NCBI GenBank assembly: GCA_963754235.1
Contig: CAVWFK010000005.1
Span: 310,001 to 374,000, forward strand
From: DATAYA01 sp963754235
GTDB lineage: Bacteria; Pseudomonadota; Alphaproteobacteria; Acetobacterales; Acetobacteraceae
Direction of reading: 5' to 3'
Length of the DNA stretch: 64,000 nt
Part shown: positions 24,592 through 33,463 of the stretch, one piece after another
How positions within the stretch are numbered: position 1 is the first letter of the stretch
Layout: every line of letters starts with the position of its first letter
Made by a program: the position numbers and the translations under genes
Notes under the pieces: generated by a model
Database searches by the model: none
Seen by the model: the letters and a program-made list of their open reading frames with translations, nothing else
Told to the model about the DNA's origin: nothing

Positions 24592-25509
24592 CTACCGGGA
24601 TGCGATCGGCACGGGCGAGCCGCAGCTCGCGGTGGCGCTGCAAATCACCGTGACCGTCGCCGTCCGCCCCGCCACCAGTGCGATCCCCGCGGGGGTGCTG
24701 TCGAGGGCGATGCGCACCGGCACGCGCTGGGCGAGCCGCACCCAGGTGAAAGTGGGATTGACGTTCAGCAGGAGATTGCCGCTGGACGTGGTCTGCGAGC
24801 TGGCGATTCCGGCCGCGATCCCCTCGACATGTCCAAAGATCGTGCCGCTCTGGCCCATCAGATGGATGGTGACACGATCGCCGACCTCGATCCGCGGCAG
24901 CTTGGTCTCTTGGAAGTAGCCCACGACGTAAAAGGAATCGGTATCCACCAGCGCCGTTACCGCTACGCCGGCGGAGACATAGTCGCCCGGCCGGACATGA
25001 AAGTTGGTGAGAACCCCATTGACCGGCGCCCGAACCAGCGAACGCTCGAGGTTGAGGTCGGCCGTGTTCCGGCTCGCGACTGCCGCCTGGTAGTTGGCAT
25101 CCGCGGTTTGGGAGGCTGTAGTGGCCCGCTGCTGCTGCTGGCGCGAGACCGAGAGGCTGTTCAGCGCGAGCGCGCGTCTCATGTCGCGCGTCGCCTGCTC
25201 GGACGTGGCCTTGCTGCCGGCCAGGCTTGCCTGCGCCGCGGCAAGCGCCAGGATGAAGCGCCGCTGGTCGATCTGGAACAGGGCGTCGCCCTTGCGGACG
25301 TGTTGTGTGTCACGCACATAAATCTGCGAGACCAGCCCGGAGACGTCCGGCGCCACTTTCACTACGTCGGCGTCGAGCGCAGCGTCGTCGGTCCACGGCT
25401 CGTCGATGTAGTAAACCCAGATTCGCCAAGCGGTCAGCGCAGCGACCACGAGAACCAGCAGCGTCACCGCCACCCGGCCGAAAGTGAGCAGTGAGCGGCC
25501 GATAGTCAT
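24592..25509 (-). CDS. HlyD-family periplasmic adaptor (AaeA-like)
   Basis: A 305-residue membrane-fusion protein of an aromatic acid efflux system. One N-terminal membrane anchor (VAVTLLVLVVAALTAWRIWV), then IDEPWTDDAALDADVVKVAP, a lipoyl/biotinyl-like half motif, a helical hairpin (~residues 95-160), the second lipoyl half (LVRAPVNGVLTNFHVRPGDY) and a beta-barrel domain. It overlaps the DUF1656 gene by 4 bases, and AaeB-like FUSC follows upstream, the same order as E. coli aaeXAB. Confidence 0.92.
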   Translation of the reverse strand: MTIGRSLLTFGRVAVTLLVLVVAALTAWRIWVYYIDEPWTDDAALDADVVKVAPDVSGLVSQIYVRDTQHVRKGDALFQIDQRRFILALAAAQASLAGSKATSEQATRDMRRALALNSLSVSRQQQQRATTASQTADANYQAAVASRNTADLNLERSLVRAPVNGVLTNFHVRPGDYVSAGVAVTALVDTDSFYVVGYFQETKLPRIEVGDRVTIHLMGQSGTIFGHVEGIAAGIASSQTTSSGNLLLNVNPTFTWVRLAQRVPVRIALDSTPAGIALVAGRTATVTVICSATASCGSPVPIASR

Positions 25510-25727
25510 GCGCCAAACGCGCCCCTCACCGCCGCGAACGCCAGCAGCGCGCTACCCAGAACGAGAGTGTAGAGCGCCACGTCGAACAACGGGCGATGCC
25601 ACACCAAGCGATAGAAGCCGATTCGGATCAGCACGCGGCTGAGCAGCCAGGTCAGCAGCCAGGCGCTGACAAGGCAGACCAACAGGGGCGGTATGTAAAC
25701 GCCGAAGGCGTCGAACTCACGTTGCAT
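25506..25727 (-). CDS. DUF1656 small membrane protein (AaeX-like)
   Basis: A 73-residue protein with two membrane helices (IPPLLVCLVSAWLLTWLLSR and ALYTLVLGSALLAFAAVRG) separated by a short loop containing FYRLVWHRPLFD, the DUF1656 hallmark. It is nearly always encoded between FUSC and HlyD partners of aromatic acid efflux pumps, as here, overlapping both neighbours. Its exact role is not known. Confidence 0.9.
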   Translation of the reverse strand: MQREFDAFGVYIPPLLVCLVSAWLLTWLLSRVLIRIGFYRLVWHRPLFDVALYTLVLGSALLAFAAVRGAFGA

Positions 25728-27762
25728 GGCCTCGGTCCTCCGCTGCGGTCCCGGCGACCGGCGGTGCGTCCGGAAACAATGCCCGTCGCACGCCGGCGAG
25801 CGCCATCACGGCGTCGCGCTTAGCCACCGATGGCGGGATGCCGACCAGCACGCGCAGCGACGCGTCGATCCGGCCCAGCAGAGCCGTATCGGCCTGCGTC
25901 GGAGGCGGGCGGCTGAAATGCGCGGCCAGCGTCGCGAGCGCCCGGCCGAGCGCGGCGTCGGCAGCAGTTCCAAGATCGCGGCGGTTTGCCCAGAGCCGCA
26001 ACATGTACATCCCGACCCGCGTGTCCGCGAACGGATCGCCTGCGGGCACGCCGCCGGGCGCGATCTTGCCCTCCATCCGCGGCGCCAGTTGCATGGTTCG
26101 GTCCAGCGCGCGCACGCCATAGACCTCTGTGTCCGGCAGCCAGCGTCCCGATGCGATGGCACCGAGGTCGGCCCGGCTGGCGCGCAGTAGGCGGCGGGCG
26201 TTGAATTCGGATCCTGGGCCTCCGATGACCGTCGCGGTCACCAATGCGGCAATCAGGCCCCCCACGATGCCCAGGGTGGCGTTGAGGGATATGATAAAAT
26301 TGGAGGTGTACACATCTTGCAGGCTAAGAAAGGCGATGGTCATCGCCGCCAATATCATCGCCGGCAGCGCCGTGGCGGGGATCGGCAGGAAGGCTCCGAG
26401 GGGCAGGAGTAGCAACCCCAGCGCGAACATCAGCGGGACGAAGCCGTTCACTGCCGGCAGCACGCCAAACAGATAGATGAACTCCAGGCAGGATGCGCCG
26501 ATGATGACGCCCAGATAAAGGCGAAGCCCGGCGACGGGGTCGGCCTGGATCGACATCAGGCCGTAGCCGATCATGGTGAACTCTGCGGCAAGCAGGCCTT
26601 CGGACCAGGCCGTCGCCGTCCAGAGCCCTCCCACTGCAAGCAGAGCGATCGCAACCGGGAACACGGCGAACAGCGGGACGAGCTTGTCGTTGTACGGCAC
26701 CAGCAGCACCTCACGCCTGGCAGCGCGCACGAGGCGAGCAGACGGCAGCTCGCCCGTCTCCACCGCGCGGTGTAGCTCCTTGCAGTCTTCCCAGGTGCTC
26801 ATCAGCAGGGCCAGCACGCGTCTGAGGCTGGTGAGCAGGATCGAATGCCACTCCCCGAGCGCATGATCGGACGGCGCGATCGAGGCGACCGCCGCCCTGA
26901 CGCGCTCCGTTTCTTCGCTCGCGACATTCGAAGCCCGGCCAACCCATTCCTGTACCGTATTCAGCACGTCCCGCACTTCCGTCGGCTCACCGCCGCCGCC
27001 TTGGCGGAAGGCCGACACCAGCTCGCGCGCCGAGGAGAGCAGCGGAAGCAGCGTGAGCATCCGCTTGTGCAGCAGTCGCACGATGCGCGGCGGCGGCGGC
27101 CGTGCGGCGGTGTCGTAGTGGACCTGGGTGGAGAGCGCGATCATCTGCGCAGCGGCGGCCGCGAACGTGCTGAATCCGGGTTCCTCGACCGCTGCCGAGA
27201 CCGGCCGGCCCAGAACATCGCGGATCCGGTGCTCGGCCTCCTCCAGCCAGGAGCGAGTCTGCGCGTTCAGCGTCGGACCCGCCGAATGCGGAAAGATGAC
27301 AGCGTCCACCAAGGTCGCGCAGAAAACGCCGATCGAGATCTCTTCGGTACGGGCAACCGCCGTCGGGAAAACGGCGAGCGGTGCTGTCACACTCGGGAAG
27401 CCGATGACGGCGATGGTGATACCGCCTATCAGGAAGGCATATCGCCGCGGCGTGCGGTCAAATGCCGCGAGATAGATCATGCCGAGTTCGGCGAACGCGA
27501 CGGCGACAAACAGCGCCAGCGGAACATTAGCGAACAGGCCGACGATGCCGAGCGTCATGGCCGCCGCGGCAACCGTGCCGCCGAGACGATAAAAGCCCTT
27601 CGAGCGTACCGCGCCCGAGAGCGGCTGCATCAGCAAGTAGACCGTCATGAGGGCCCAATAGGGGCGGTCCAGATTCAGGTATAGGGCGATCCACAAGGCA
27701 AGCGTGCCCGCCGCGAAGGCCTTGATCGAGAAGCCGAACTCCGAAAGGCCAGGCAGTGTCAT
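25717..27762 (-). CDS. FUSC-family aromatic acid efflux permease (AaeB-like)
   Basis: A 681-residue inner-membrane pump component. It starts with a hydrophobic half (FAAGTLALWIALYLNLDRPY, MTVYLLMQPLSGAVRSKGFY), has a cytosolic central domain and a second membrane half (~residues 375-520, SEGLLAAEFTMIGYGL). R-SKGFYRLGGT is the conserved FUSC motif. AaeB relatives export p-hydroxybenzoate and related acids as a relief valve. The ATG at 27762 is directly preceded by GGAG; the longer frame to 28011 would overlap the divergent BKACE gene and was rejected. The neighbouring paa and ring-cleavage genes make aromatic acid efflux plausible. Confidence 0.9.
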   Translation of the reverse strand: MTLPGLSEFGFSIKAFAAGTLALWIALYLNLDRPYWALMTVYLLMQPLSGAVRSKGFYRLGGTVAAAAMTLGIVGLFANVPLALFVAVAFAELGMIYLAAFDRTPRRYAFLIGGITIAVIGFPSVTAPLAVFPTAVARTEEISIGVFCATLVDAVIFPHSAGPTLNAQTRSWLEEAEHRIRDVLGRPVSAAVEEPGFSTFAAAAAQMIALSTQVHYDTAARPPPPRIVRLLHKRMLTLLPLLSSARELVSAFRQGGGGEPTEVRDVLNTVQEWVGRASNVASEETERVRAAVASIAPSDHALGEWHSILLTSLRRVLALLMSTWEDCKELHRAVETGELPSARLVRAARREVLLVPYNDKLVPLFAVFPVAIALLAVGGLWTATAWSEGLLAAEFTMIGYGLMSIQADPVAGLRLYLGVIIGASCLEFIYLFGVLPAVNGFVPLMFALGLLLLPLGAFLPIPATALPAMILAAMTIAFLSLQDVYTSNFIISLNATLGIVGGLIAALVTATVIGGPGSEFNARRLLRASRADLGAIASGRWLPDTEVYGVRALDRTMQLAPRMEGKIAPGGVPAGDPFADTRVGMYMLRLWANRRDLGTAADAALGRALATLAAHFSRPPPTQADTALLGRIDASLRVLVGIPPSVAKRDAVMALAGVRRALFPDAPPVAGTAAEDRGHAT

Positions 27763-27864
27763 CTCCGGGCGGTCCGGTTGGGCGGCAGAGACAGGCGGCC
27801 ACCTATTATCGCCAAGGGCTCCGAAGAGGCGCCATACTGCCCGGAACGAGTGGGAGAGACAAGC

Positions 27865-28767
27865 ATGGCAGGCAAGGTGATCGTCACTATCGCACCCACG
27901 GGCGGGTTCGCGACCAAGGCGGACAACCCGAACCTGCCGACGCAGCCCGACGAGATCGCGGACTCCGTCTGGCGGTCGTGGAAGGAAGGGGCCGCGATCG
28001 CGGCGCTGCACGCGCGCCGGCCGGACGACGACGCGGCGACCTGCAACGCCGAGATCTACCGCGCCATCAACACCCGCATCCGCGCGCGCTGCGACATCGT
28101 CATCAACAACTCAACCGGCGGCGGCTCGAACGGCGACATGCTGATCGCCCGCCCCGACGGGCTGTTCGAGCTGAATTTCGAGGAACGGCTGAAGGGACTG
28201 GACGCCGGCGCCGAGATGGCAACCTTCGATGGCATGACGATGACCGCGCTGCACGGCGGACGCGAGGTGATCGTGCTGACCACGCCCACCCGGTGCGAGG
28301 CGCTGGCGAGGCGGTTCCAGGAACGTGGCATCAAGCCGGAATGGGAGGTGTTCAACCCCGCCCACATCCTGCAGGACGTCGCGCGGCTGATCGAGAAGGG
28401 GTACGACCGGCCGCCCTATTTCATCAACATGGTCCTCGGGGTGGAGCGCGGCTTCCAGGGCGCGATGCCATACAGCGTCGAGAATTTGGCCGCGATGGTG
28501 CGCGCGTTGCCGCCGCAATCGGTGTTCTGCGTCTCGGCGGTGGGTGCCGCGCAATTGCCGGCGACGACGCAGGCGCTGCTGCTGGGCGGGCACGTGCGCG
28601 TGGGACTGGAGGACAATCTGTTCTACCGCCGCGGCGAGCCGGCGACGAACGAACAACTGGTCGCGCGCACGGTGCGGATCATGGCGGAGCTGGGGCTGGA
28701 GCCGGCTTCGCCGGAAGAGACGCGGGAGATGCTGAGCTTGTACGCTATTGCACGCCCCATTCGTTGA
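27865..28767 (+). CDS. BKACE-family beta-keto acid cleavage enzyme (DUF849)
   Basis: A 300-residue TIM-barrel enzyme of the BKACE family, which condenses a beta-keto acid with acetyl-CoA to give acetoacetate and a CoA ester (prototype: Kce, 3-keto-5-aminohexanoate cleavage). Conserved segments: VIVTIAPTGGF at the first strand, GAAIAALHARRPDD with the zinc-ligand histidine, INNSTGGGSNGD, PPYFINMVLGVERGFQGAM and HVRVGLEDNLFYRRGE. Zn-binding His and Glu residues of the family appear intact. The keto acid cannot be fixed from sequence. Divergent from the FUSC gene; its 3' end overlaps a decayed gene on the other strand. Confidence 0.92.
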   Translation: MAGKVIVTIAPTGGFATKADNPNLPTQPDEIADSVWRSWKEGAAIAALHARRPDDDAATCNAEIYRAINTRIRARCDIVINNSTGGGSNGDMLIARPDGLFELNFEERLKGLDAGAEMATFDGMTMTALHGGREVIVLTTPTRCEALARRFQERGIKPEWEVFNPAHILQDVARLIEKGYDRPPYFINMVLGVERGFQGAMPYSVENLAAMVRALPPQSVFCVSAVGAAQLPATTQALLLGGHVRVGLEDNLFYRRGEPATNEQLVARTVRIMAELGLEPASPEETREMLSLYAIARPIR

Positions 28768-29090
28768 TACCGCCCACGATGCAGTCGTAACGATGCGCCT
28801 GCATCTCGCTGAGGATGACTTCCCATTGCGTGTTCACGAATACGGGTTCCAGCACGAGTCGGCGGGCGATGTCGTTCATGAGATCGACCTCGAACCCCAT
28901 TTTTGCCCTGCGATACGAAATCAAATGGCGGGTTCACAAAATAGGTGCCGCTGCGCAGAACCCTCGCGCGCAAGGTGTGCGTTGTCTCTCGTGGCATCGC
29001 AACGGCGTGGCGGCGGACGACGACACTCGGCACCCTCGCGGCCGCCGCCCCGCCCGCCCCGCGGCAAAGCCGGCGACGCGAGATCAGCAT
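28745..29090 (-). pseudogene. Remnant of a family 3 extracellular solute-binding protein
   Basis: Reading the minus strand gives a signal-like start (MLISRRRLCRGAG), then LRSGTYFVNPPFDFVSQGK in one frame. After a frameshift near 28900 comes MGFEVDLMNDIARRLVLEPV and FVNTQWEVILSEMQAHRYDC-IVGGI, followed by an early stop. This is the first ~100 residues of a periplasmic amino-acid-type binding protein (SBP_bac_3); the rest of the ~250-residue family is missing. It is almost certainly non-functional. Its 3' end overlaps the BKACE gene end. No matching permease genes are nearby. Confidence 0.75.
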
Positions 29091-29121
29091 ATCGACCGGC
29101 TCACAATGCGCGGGCCGCCGG

Positions 29122-30531
29122 TCAGCGGCCGGTGAGGATGCGCTCCACGAGCTGGCGGACCGTCGGGATGAAGCCGTTCGAGTAGAACGGGTCGCGCGCG
29201 AAGCGAAAGCCATTGTGGCCGCTGAACATCAGGTTGCGCTCGATCTGCTCCTCGCCGGTGTCGTGGCGGATCGATTGGAGCGTCTTCTGGATGCAGAAGC
29301 TGCGCGGATCGGCCTTCTTGCCGGTCGTGTGGTCGGGTCCGACCTGGCTCCAGTTCGAGAACCGGCAATGCGAGAGGCAGCCCATGCAGGCGACCTGGTC
29401 GGCCGCGATCTCGCGTGCATCTTCGGGCGTCACGAACACCAGCGTCGCATCCGGCGTGCGCAGCGCCTCGGTATAGCCCTCGCGCTCCCAGGCGGTCGCG
29501 TGGGCGTGGTCGGCGGGCGTCAGATAGACCAGGCGCTTGCGCGGCCCCACGCCGAACTCGGCGGTGTGCTCGCCCACGCGTTCGGTGCTGTAGGCGACCT
29601 GCCGCTCGCTGCGCGCGCGCAATTCCTGGAGGAAGTGGTTGTTGACCGCCGACGAGTAGAAGCCGGTGGGGCTGAAATTGTTGAGGAACACGTCGCCCTC
29701 GCTCAGCGTCAGCAGGCGCTGTTTCCAGGCATCCCCGATCGGGCTTTCGCGCGTCAGCAGCGGGCGGGTGCCGAATTGGAACGCGACCGGGCCGAGGTCG
29801 GGGTTGTCGATCCAGCCCTCCCACTCCTCGAGCCACCACACCCCGCCCGCCATGATGATCGGCGTCTTGGCCAGGCCGAACTCGGCCATCTGCTTGCGCA
29901 AGGCCAGCACCCGCGGGAACGGCGGCTCGGGATGGCTCGGGTCGTCGCTGTTGGAAATCCCGTTATGCCCGCCAGCGAGCCACGGGTCCTCATAGACGAC
30001 GCCGCCTAGCAGCCCCGAGACCTTGTGATAGGCGCGGCGCCACAACGCGTTGAAGGCCCGCGCCGAGGACACGATCGGGTAGTAGTGGACGCCGAACCGT
30101 GCTGCGATCTCCGACAGTCGATACGGCATCCCGGCGCCGCAGGTCAGCCCGTGGATCAGCCCCTTCGCCCCTTCCAGCACGCCGGTCATCACCCGCTCGG
30201 CGCCCGCCATCTCCCAAAGAATGTTGGCGTGGATGCGCCCGCGCCCGCCGGCGATCTCGAAGGCCTGCCGCGCCTGCGTGATGCCGCCGCGGATCGCGTA
30301 GGCGATCAGTTCCTCGTGCCGCTCGCGGCGGGTGCGGCCGTGATAGATTTGCGGGATGACCTGACCGTTCTCGTCGTAGCTGTCGGCATTCACCGCGCTG
30401 AAGGTGCCGGCGCCCCCGGTCGAGGCCCAATGGCCGGACGAGACGCCGTTGGATACGGAGACGCCCTTGCCGCCCTCCACCAGCGGCAGGATATCGCATC
30501 CGCCCATGCTGATCGCATTGATCGCTCGCAT
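29122..30531 (-). CDS. Nitronate monooxygenase/2-nitropropane dioxygenase-like flavoprotein
   Basis: A 469-residue FMN-binding TIM-barrel enzyme of the NPD/PfaD-like group. Conserved segments: GGKGVSVSNGVSSGHWASTG at the N-terminus, HGLTCGAGMPYRLSEIAARF, and the FMN phosphate region APIIMAGGVWWLEEW-type (here TPIIMAGGVWWLEEW), then FQFGTRPLLT. A cysteine cluster MGCLSHCRFSNW near residue 400 is unusual for plain nitronate monooxygenases and typical of this longer subfamily; it might bind metal (inference). It is downstream of pnp on the same strand with an 80-bp gap. Confidence 0.85.
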   Translation of the reverse strand: MRAINAISMGGCDILPLVEGGKGVSVSNGVSSGHWASTGGAGTFSAVNADSYDENGQVIPQIYHGRTRRERHEELIAYAIRGGITQARQAFEIAGGRGRIHANILWEMAGAERVMTGVLEGAKGLIHGLTCGAGMPYRLSEIAARFGVHYYPIVSSARAFNALWRRAYHKVSGLLGGVVYEDPWLAGGHNGISNSDDPSHPEPPFPRVLALRKQMAEFGLAKTPIIMAGGVWWLEEWEGWIDNPDLGPVAFQFGTRPLLTRESPIGDAWKQRLLTLSEGDVFLNNFSPTGFYSSAVNNHFLQELRARSERQVAYSTERVGEHTAEFGVGPRKRLVYLTPADHAHATAWEREGYTEALRTPDATLVFVTPEDAREIAADQVACMGCLSHCRFSNWSQVGPDHTTGKKADPRSFCIQKTLQSIRHDTGEEQIERNLMFSGHNGFRFARDPFYSNGFIPTVRQLVERILTGR

Positions 30532-30611
30532 CGCCGCCGTCCCTCAGCCGCTCGTCAATCGCCGATCGAGGCCGGCGCGGGGTGCGAGCGGCCCGCACCC
30601 CGCGCCCGCAC

Positions 30612-32840
30612 TCATCCGGCTGCCGTCTCGGTCTCGGTGCGCTCGCCGTGACGCTCGCCCCGACGGTCGGCGCCACGGTCTGCTCCACGGTCGGCGCCGC
30701 GCTCGCGGTCCCGCCCGCCGCCTTTCGGGCCGACCTTCTCGGTGATGTCCTCGCCGGTCGCCTGATCGACGACCCGCATCGACAGTCGCACCTTGCCGCG
30801 CTCGTCGAGCCCGAGCACCTTCACCCGCACCGGATCGCCGACATTGACAACGTCGGTGGTCTTGTTGACGCGCCCGGCGGCGAGCTCGCTGATATGCACC
30901 AGCCCGTCGCGCGAGCCGAGGAAGTTCACGAACGCGCCGAAATCGGCGGTCTTGACCACCTTGCCGCTGTAGATCACGCCGATCTCCGGCTCGGCGACGA
31001 TGCCGCGGATCCAGTCGATCGCCGCCTGCGCCTGGGTGATGTCGGTCGCCGCGATCTTGATCGTGCCGTCATCCTCGATGTCGATCTTAGTGCCGGTCTG
31101 CTCGGTGATCTCGCGGATCACCTTGCCGCCGGTGCCGATCACTTCGCGGATTTTCTCCTTGGGCACGTTGATGGTCGTGATCCGCGGCGCGGTCGCTGCC
31201 ACGTCGTTGCGGGCGCCGGTGATGGCCTTCGCCATCTCGCCCAATATGTGCAGCCGCCCCTCGCGCGCCTGGTCCAGTGCCACCCGCATGATCTCGGGCG
31301 TGATGGACGTGATCTTGATGTCCATCTGCAGGCTGGTCACGCCCTGCTCGGTGCCGGCGACCTTGAAGTCCATGTCGCCGAGATGGTCCTCGTCGCCGAG
31401 AATATCCGACAGCACCGCGAAGCCGCGGTCCTCCTTGATCAGCCCCATCGCGATGCCGGCGACCGGGCGGGCCAACGGCACACCCGCGTCCATCAGCGCG
31501 AGTGAGCTGCCGCAGACCGTCGCCATCGAGGAGCTGCCGTTGCTTTCGGTGATCTCCGAGACGACGCGCAGCGTATAGGGGAACTTCTCCTTTTCGGGCA
31601 GCAGCGGACGGACGGCGCGCCAGGCGAGCTTACCGTGGCCGATCTCGCGCCGGCCGGGGCTGCCCATGCGTTTCGCCTCGCCCACCGCATAGGGCGGGAA
31701 GTTGTAATGCAGCATGAAACGTTCGCGGTACTCGCCCGCGAGCGCGTCGATGATCTGCTCGTCCTGCCCGGTGCCCAGCGTCGTCACGCACAGCGCCTGC
31801 GTCTCGCCGCGGGTGAACAGCGCGCTGCCGTGCGCGCGCGGCAGCACACCGACCTCGGCGACGATCGGGCGGACGGTGCGGGTGTCGCGGCCGTCGATGC
31901 GCAGGCCGGTGTCGAGGATGGCGCCGCGCACGATTTCGGCCTCCAACGCCTCGAACGCAGCGTCGGCGCCGGCGGTGTCGATCCCCTCGCCCGCCAGCGT
32001 CTCGGTCGCTTGGGCGCGGGCGGCGGCGACGGCGTCGCGGCGCGCCTGCTTCTCGCGGATCTGGTAGGCGGCGGCGATCGGGCCACGGGCCAGCGCATCG
32101 ATGCGCGCGGCCAGCACGCGCTCGGCTTCCGGCGGCTCGAGCAGCGTCCACGGCTCCTTGGCCGCGTGTTCGGCCAGTTCGATGATCGCCTGGATCACCG
32201 GCTGGAAGGATCGATGACCGAACGTCACCGCGTCCAGCATCACCGTCTCGGGCAGCTCGCGCGCCTCGCTCTCGACCATCAGCACCCCCTCAGCGGTGCC
32301 GGCGACGACGAGATCGAGCTCGGATTTCTCCTGCTGCTCGGCGGTCGGATTGAGCACGAACTGGCCGTCGATGCGGCCGACGCGGGCGGCGCCCACCGGG
32401 CCGAAGAACGGGATGCCCGAGAGCGTGAGCGCCGCCGAGCTGCCGACCAGCGCCACGACGTCTGGATCGTTCTCCAGATCGTGGCTCAGCACGGTCGCCA
32501 CGATCTGCACCTCGTTGCGGAAGCCCGCGGGGAACAGCGGCCGGACCGGGCGGTCGATCAGGCGGCTGACCAGCGTCTCCTTCTCCGAGGGCCGGCCCTC
32601 GCGCTTGAAGAAGCCACCCGGGATCTTGCCCGCAGCGAAGGTCTTTTCCTGATAGTTGACGGTCAGCGGAAAGAAATCCTGCCCCGGCCGCGACGCGCGG
32701 ACGCCGACCGCCGTGCAAAGCACGATCGTGTCGCCATAGGTCGCGAGCACCGCGCCGTCCGCCTGACGGGCGATCTTGCCGGTCTCCAGCACGAGCTTGC
32801 GTCCGCCCCAGTCGATTTCTTTGCGGAAGTAGTTAAACAT
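30612..32840 (-). CDS. pnp: Polyribonucleotide nucleotidyltransferase (PNPase)
   Basis: A 742-residue phosphorolytic 3'-5' exoribonuclease of the degradosome. It has two RNase PH domains (start MFNYFRKEIDWGGRKLVLET; second domain with RTVRPIVAEVGVLPRAHGSA), a KH domain (VPKEKIREVIGTGGKVIREI) and an S1 domain (GKVVKTADFGAFVNFLGSRD). The C-terminal tail carries a short tandem repeat RGADRGADRGAD rich in Arg and Gly, likely RNA- or partner-binding. An ATG two codons upstream (32846) is also possible, but the family usually begins MFNYFRKE. It closes the rimP-pnp cluster; the 330-bp rpsO-pnp gap is where RNase III-type autoregulation acts in other bacteria. Confidence 0.97.
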   Translation of the reverse strand: MFNYFRKEIDWGGRKLVLETGKIARQADGAVLATYGDTIVLCTAVGVRASRPGQDFFPLTVNYQEKTFAAGKIPGGFFKREGRPSEKETLVSRLIDRPVRPLFPAGFRNEVQIVATVLSHDLENDPDVVALVGSSAALTLSGIPFFGPVGAARVGRIDGQFVLNPTAEQQEKSELDLVVAGTAEGVLMVESEARELPETVMLDAVTFGHRSFQPVIQAIIELAEHAAKEPWTLLEPPEAERVLAARIDALARGPIAAAYQIREKQARRDAVAAARAQATETLAGEGIDTAGADAAFEALEAEIVRGAILDTGLRIDGRDTRTVRPIVAEVGVLPRAHGSALFTRGETQALCVTTLGTGQDEQIIDALAGEYRERFMLHYNFPPYAVGEAKRMGSPGRREIGHGKLAWRAVRPLLPEKEKFPYTLRVVSEITESNGSSSMATVCGSSLALMDAGVPLARPVAGIAMGLIKEDRGFAVLSDILGDEDHLGDMDFKVAGTEQGVTSLQMDIKITSITPEIMRVALDQAREGRLHILGEMAKAITGARNDVAATAPRITTINVPKEKIREVIGTGGKVIREITEQTGTKIDIEDDGTIKIAATDITQAQAAIDWIRGIVAEPEIGVIYSGKVVKTADFGAFVNFLGSRDGLVHISELAAGRVNKTTDVVNVGDPVRVKVLGLDERGKVRLSMRVVDQATGEDITEKVGPKGGGRDRERGADRGADRGADRRGERHGERTETETAAG

Positions 32841-32846
32841 GCGCAT

Positions 32847-33174
32847 CAATCCTTCGCGATGCGCGAACGGGGCAGACGCCGCCCGGTGCGATCCGAGGCT
32901 TGGCTTCTCCCTCGCGGGCCACGGCGTCTCGGGCCGCATGGGCCGGGCCGCACCCAGGGTGCAGCCGGAACCATGTCGCCGGAGGCGCCGTCGCGGATCC
33001 CGCTGGGTGGACCAGGGTTGCCGGATCGGCCGTCCGCACGTCCGCCGCGGTCGCGGCGTTGCCGGGCACACTCGCCCCGGCGGCGATGGCCGGCGTCCCC
33101 ATGACGCCGGCGGCTCGTTCGCGCTGATATAGTCGCGAGCGGTCCCGTTTCACATCCTTCGGCGAGCCAGGCGT
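32847..33174. other. rpsO-pnp intergenic leader region
   Basis: About 330 bp on the minus-strand transcript between rpsO and pnp. Open frames here show no family resemblance. A short inverted repeat GCACCC-A-GGGTGC lies at 32950-32962. In enteric bacteria this interval holds the pnp leader hairpin cut by RNase III; a comparable role here is plausible but not shown. Confidence 0.4.
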
Positions 33175-33444
33175 TCAGCGGCGCAGGCCGAGCCGCCCGA
33201 TCAGTGCCCCGTAGCGCGGGGCGTCCTTGTGCTTGAGGTAGTCGAGCAGCCGGCGGCGGCGGCCGACCATCATCAACAGGCCGCGGCGGCTATGGAAGTC
33301 CTTGGCGTGGGTCTTGAGATGCTCGGTCAGGCTGGCGATCCGCTCGGAGAGCAGCGCTACCTGAACCTCGGGACTGCCGGTGTCGCCGGCCGAGGTTGCA
33401 TAGTTCTGGATCAGCGCCGCACGGCGCTCGACGTTCATCGACAT
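33175..33444 (-). CDS. rpsO: 30S ribosomal protein S15
   Basis: An 89-residue primary 16S rRNA-binding protein. Conserved segments: ATSAGDTGSPEVQVALLSER, LTEHLKTHAKDFHSRRGLLM and RRRRLLDYLKHKDAPRYGAL. Start ATG at 33444 (MSMNVERR), with GGGAG eight bases upstream; an ATG two codons later is possible. It sits between truB and pnp as usual. Confidence 0.97.
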   Translation of the reverse strand: MSMNVERRAALIQNYATSAGDTGSPEVQVALLSERIASLTEHLKTHAKDFHSRRGLLMMVGRRRRLLDYLKHKDAPRYGALIGRLGLRR

Positions 33445-33463
33445 CGGGGGTCTCCCTCGGCGT

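Noticed and set aside
27763..28011. Upstream extension of the FUSC permease
   Set aside because: It would overlap the divergent BKACE gene and its promoter; the family begins near the ATG at 27762.
32833..33153. Small gene between rpsO and pnp
   Set aside because: No ribosome-binding site, and Ala/Pro/Arg-rich composition typical of noncoding GC-rich DNA.
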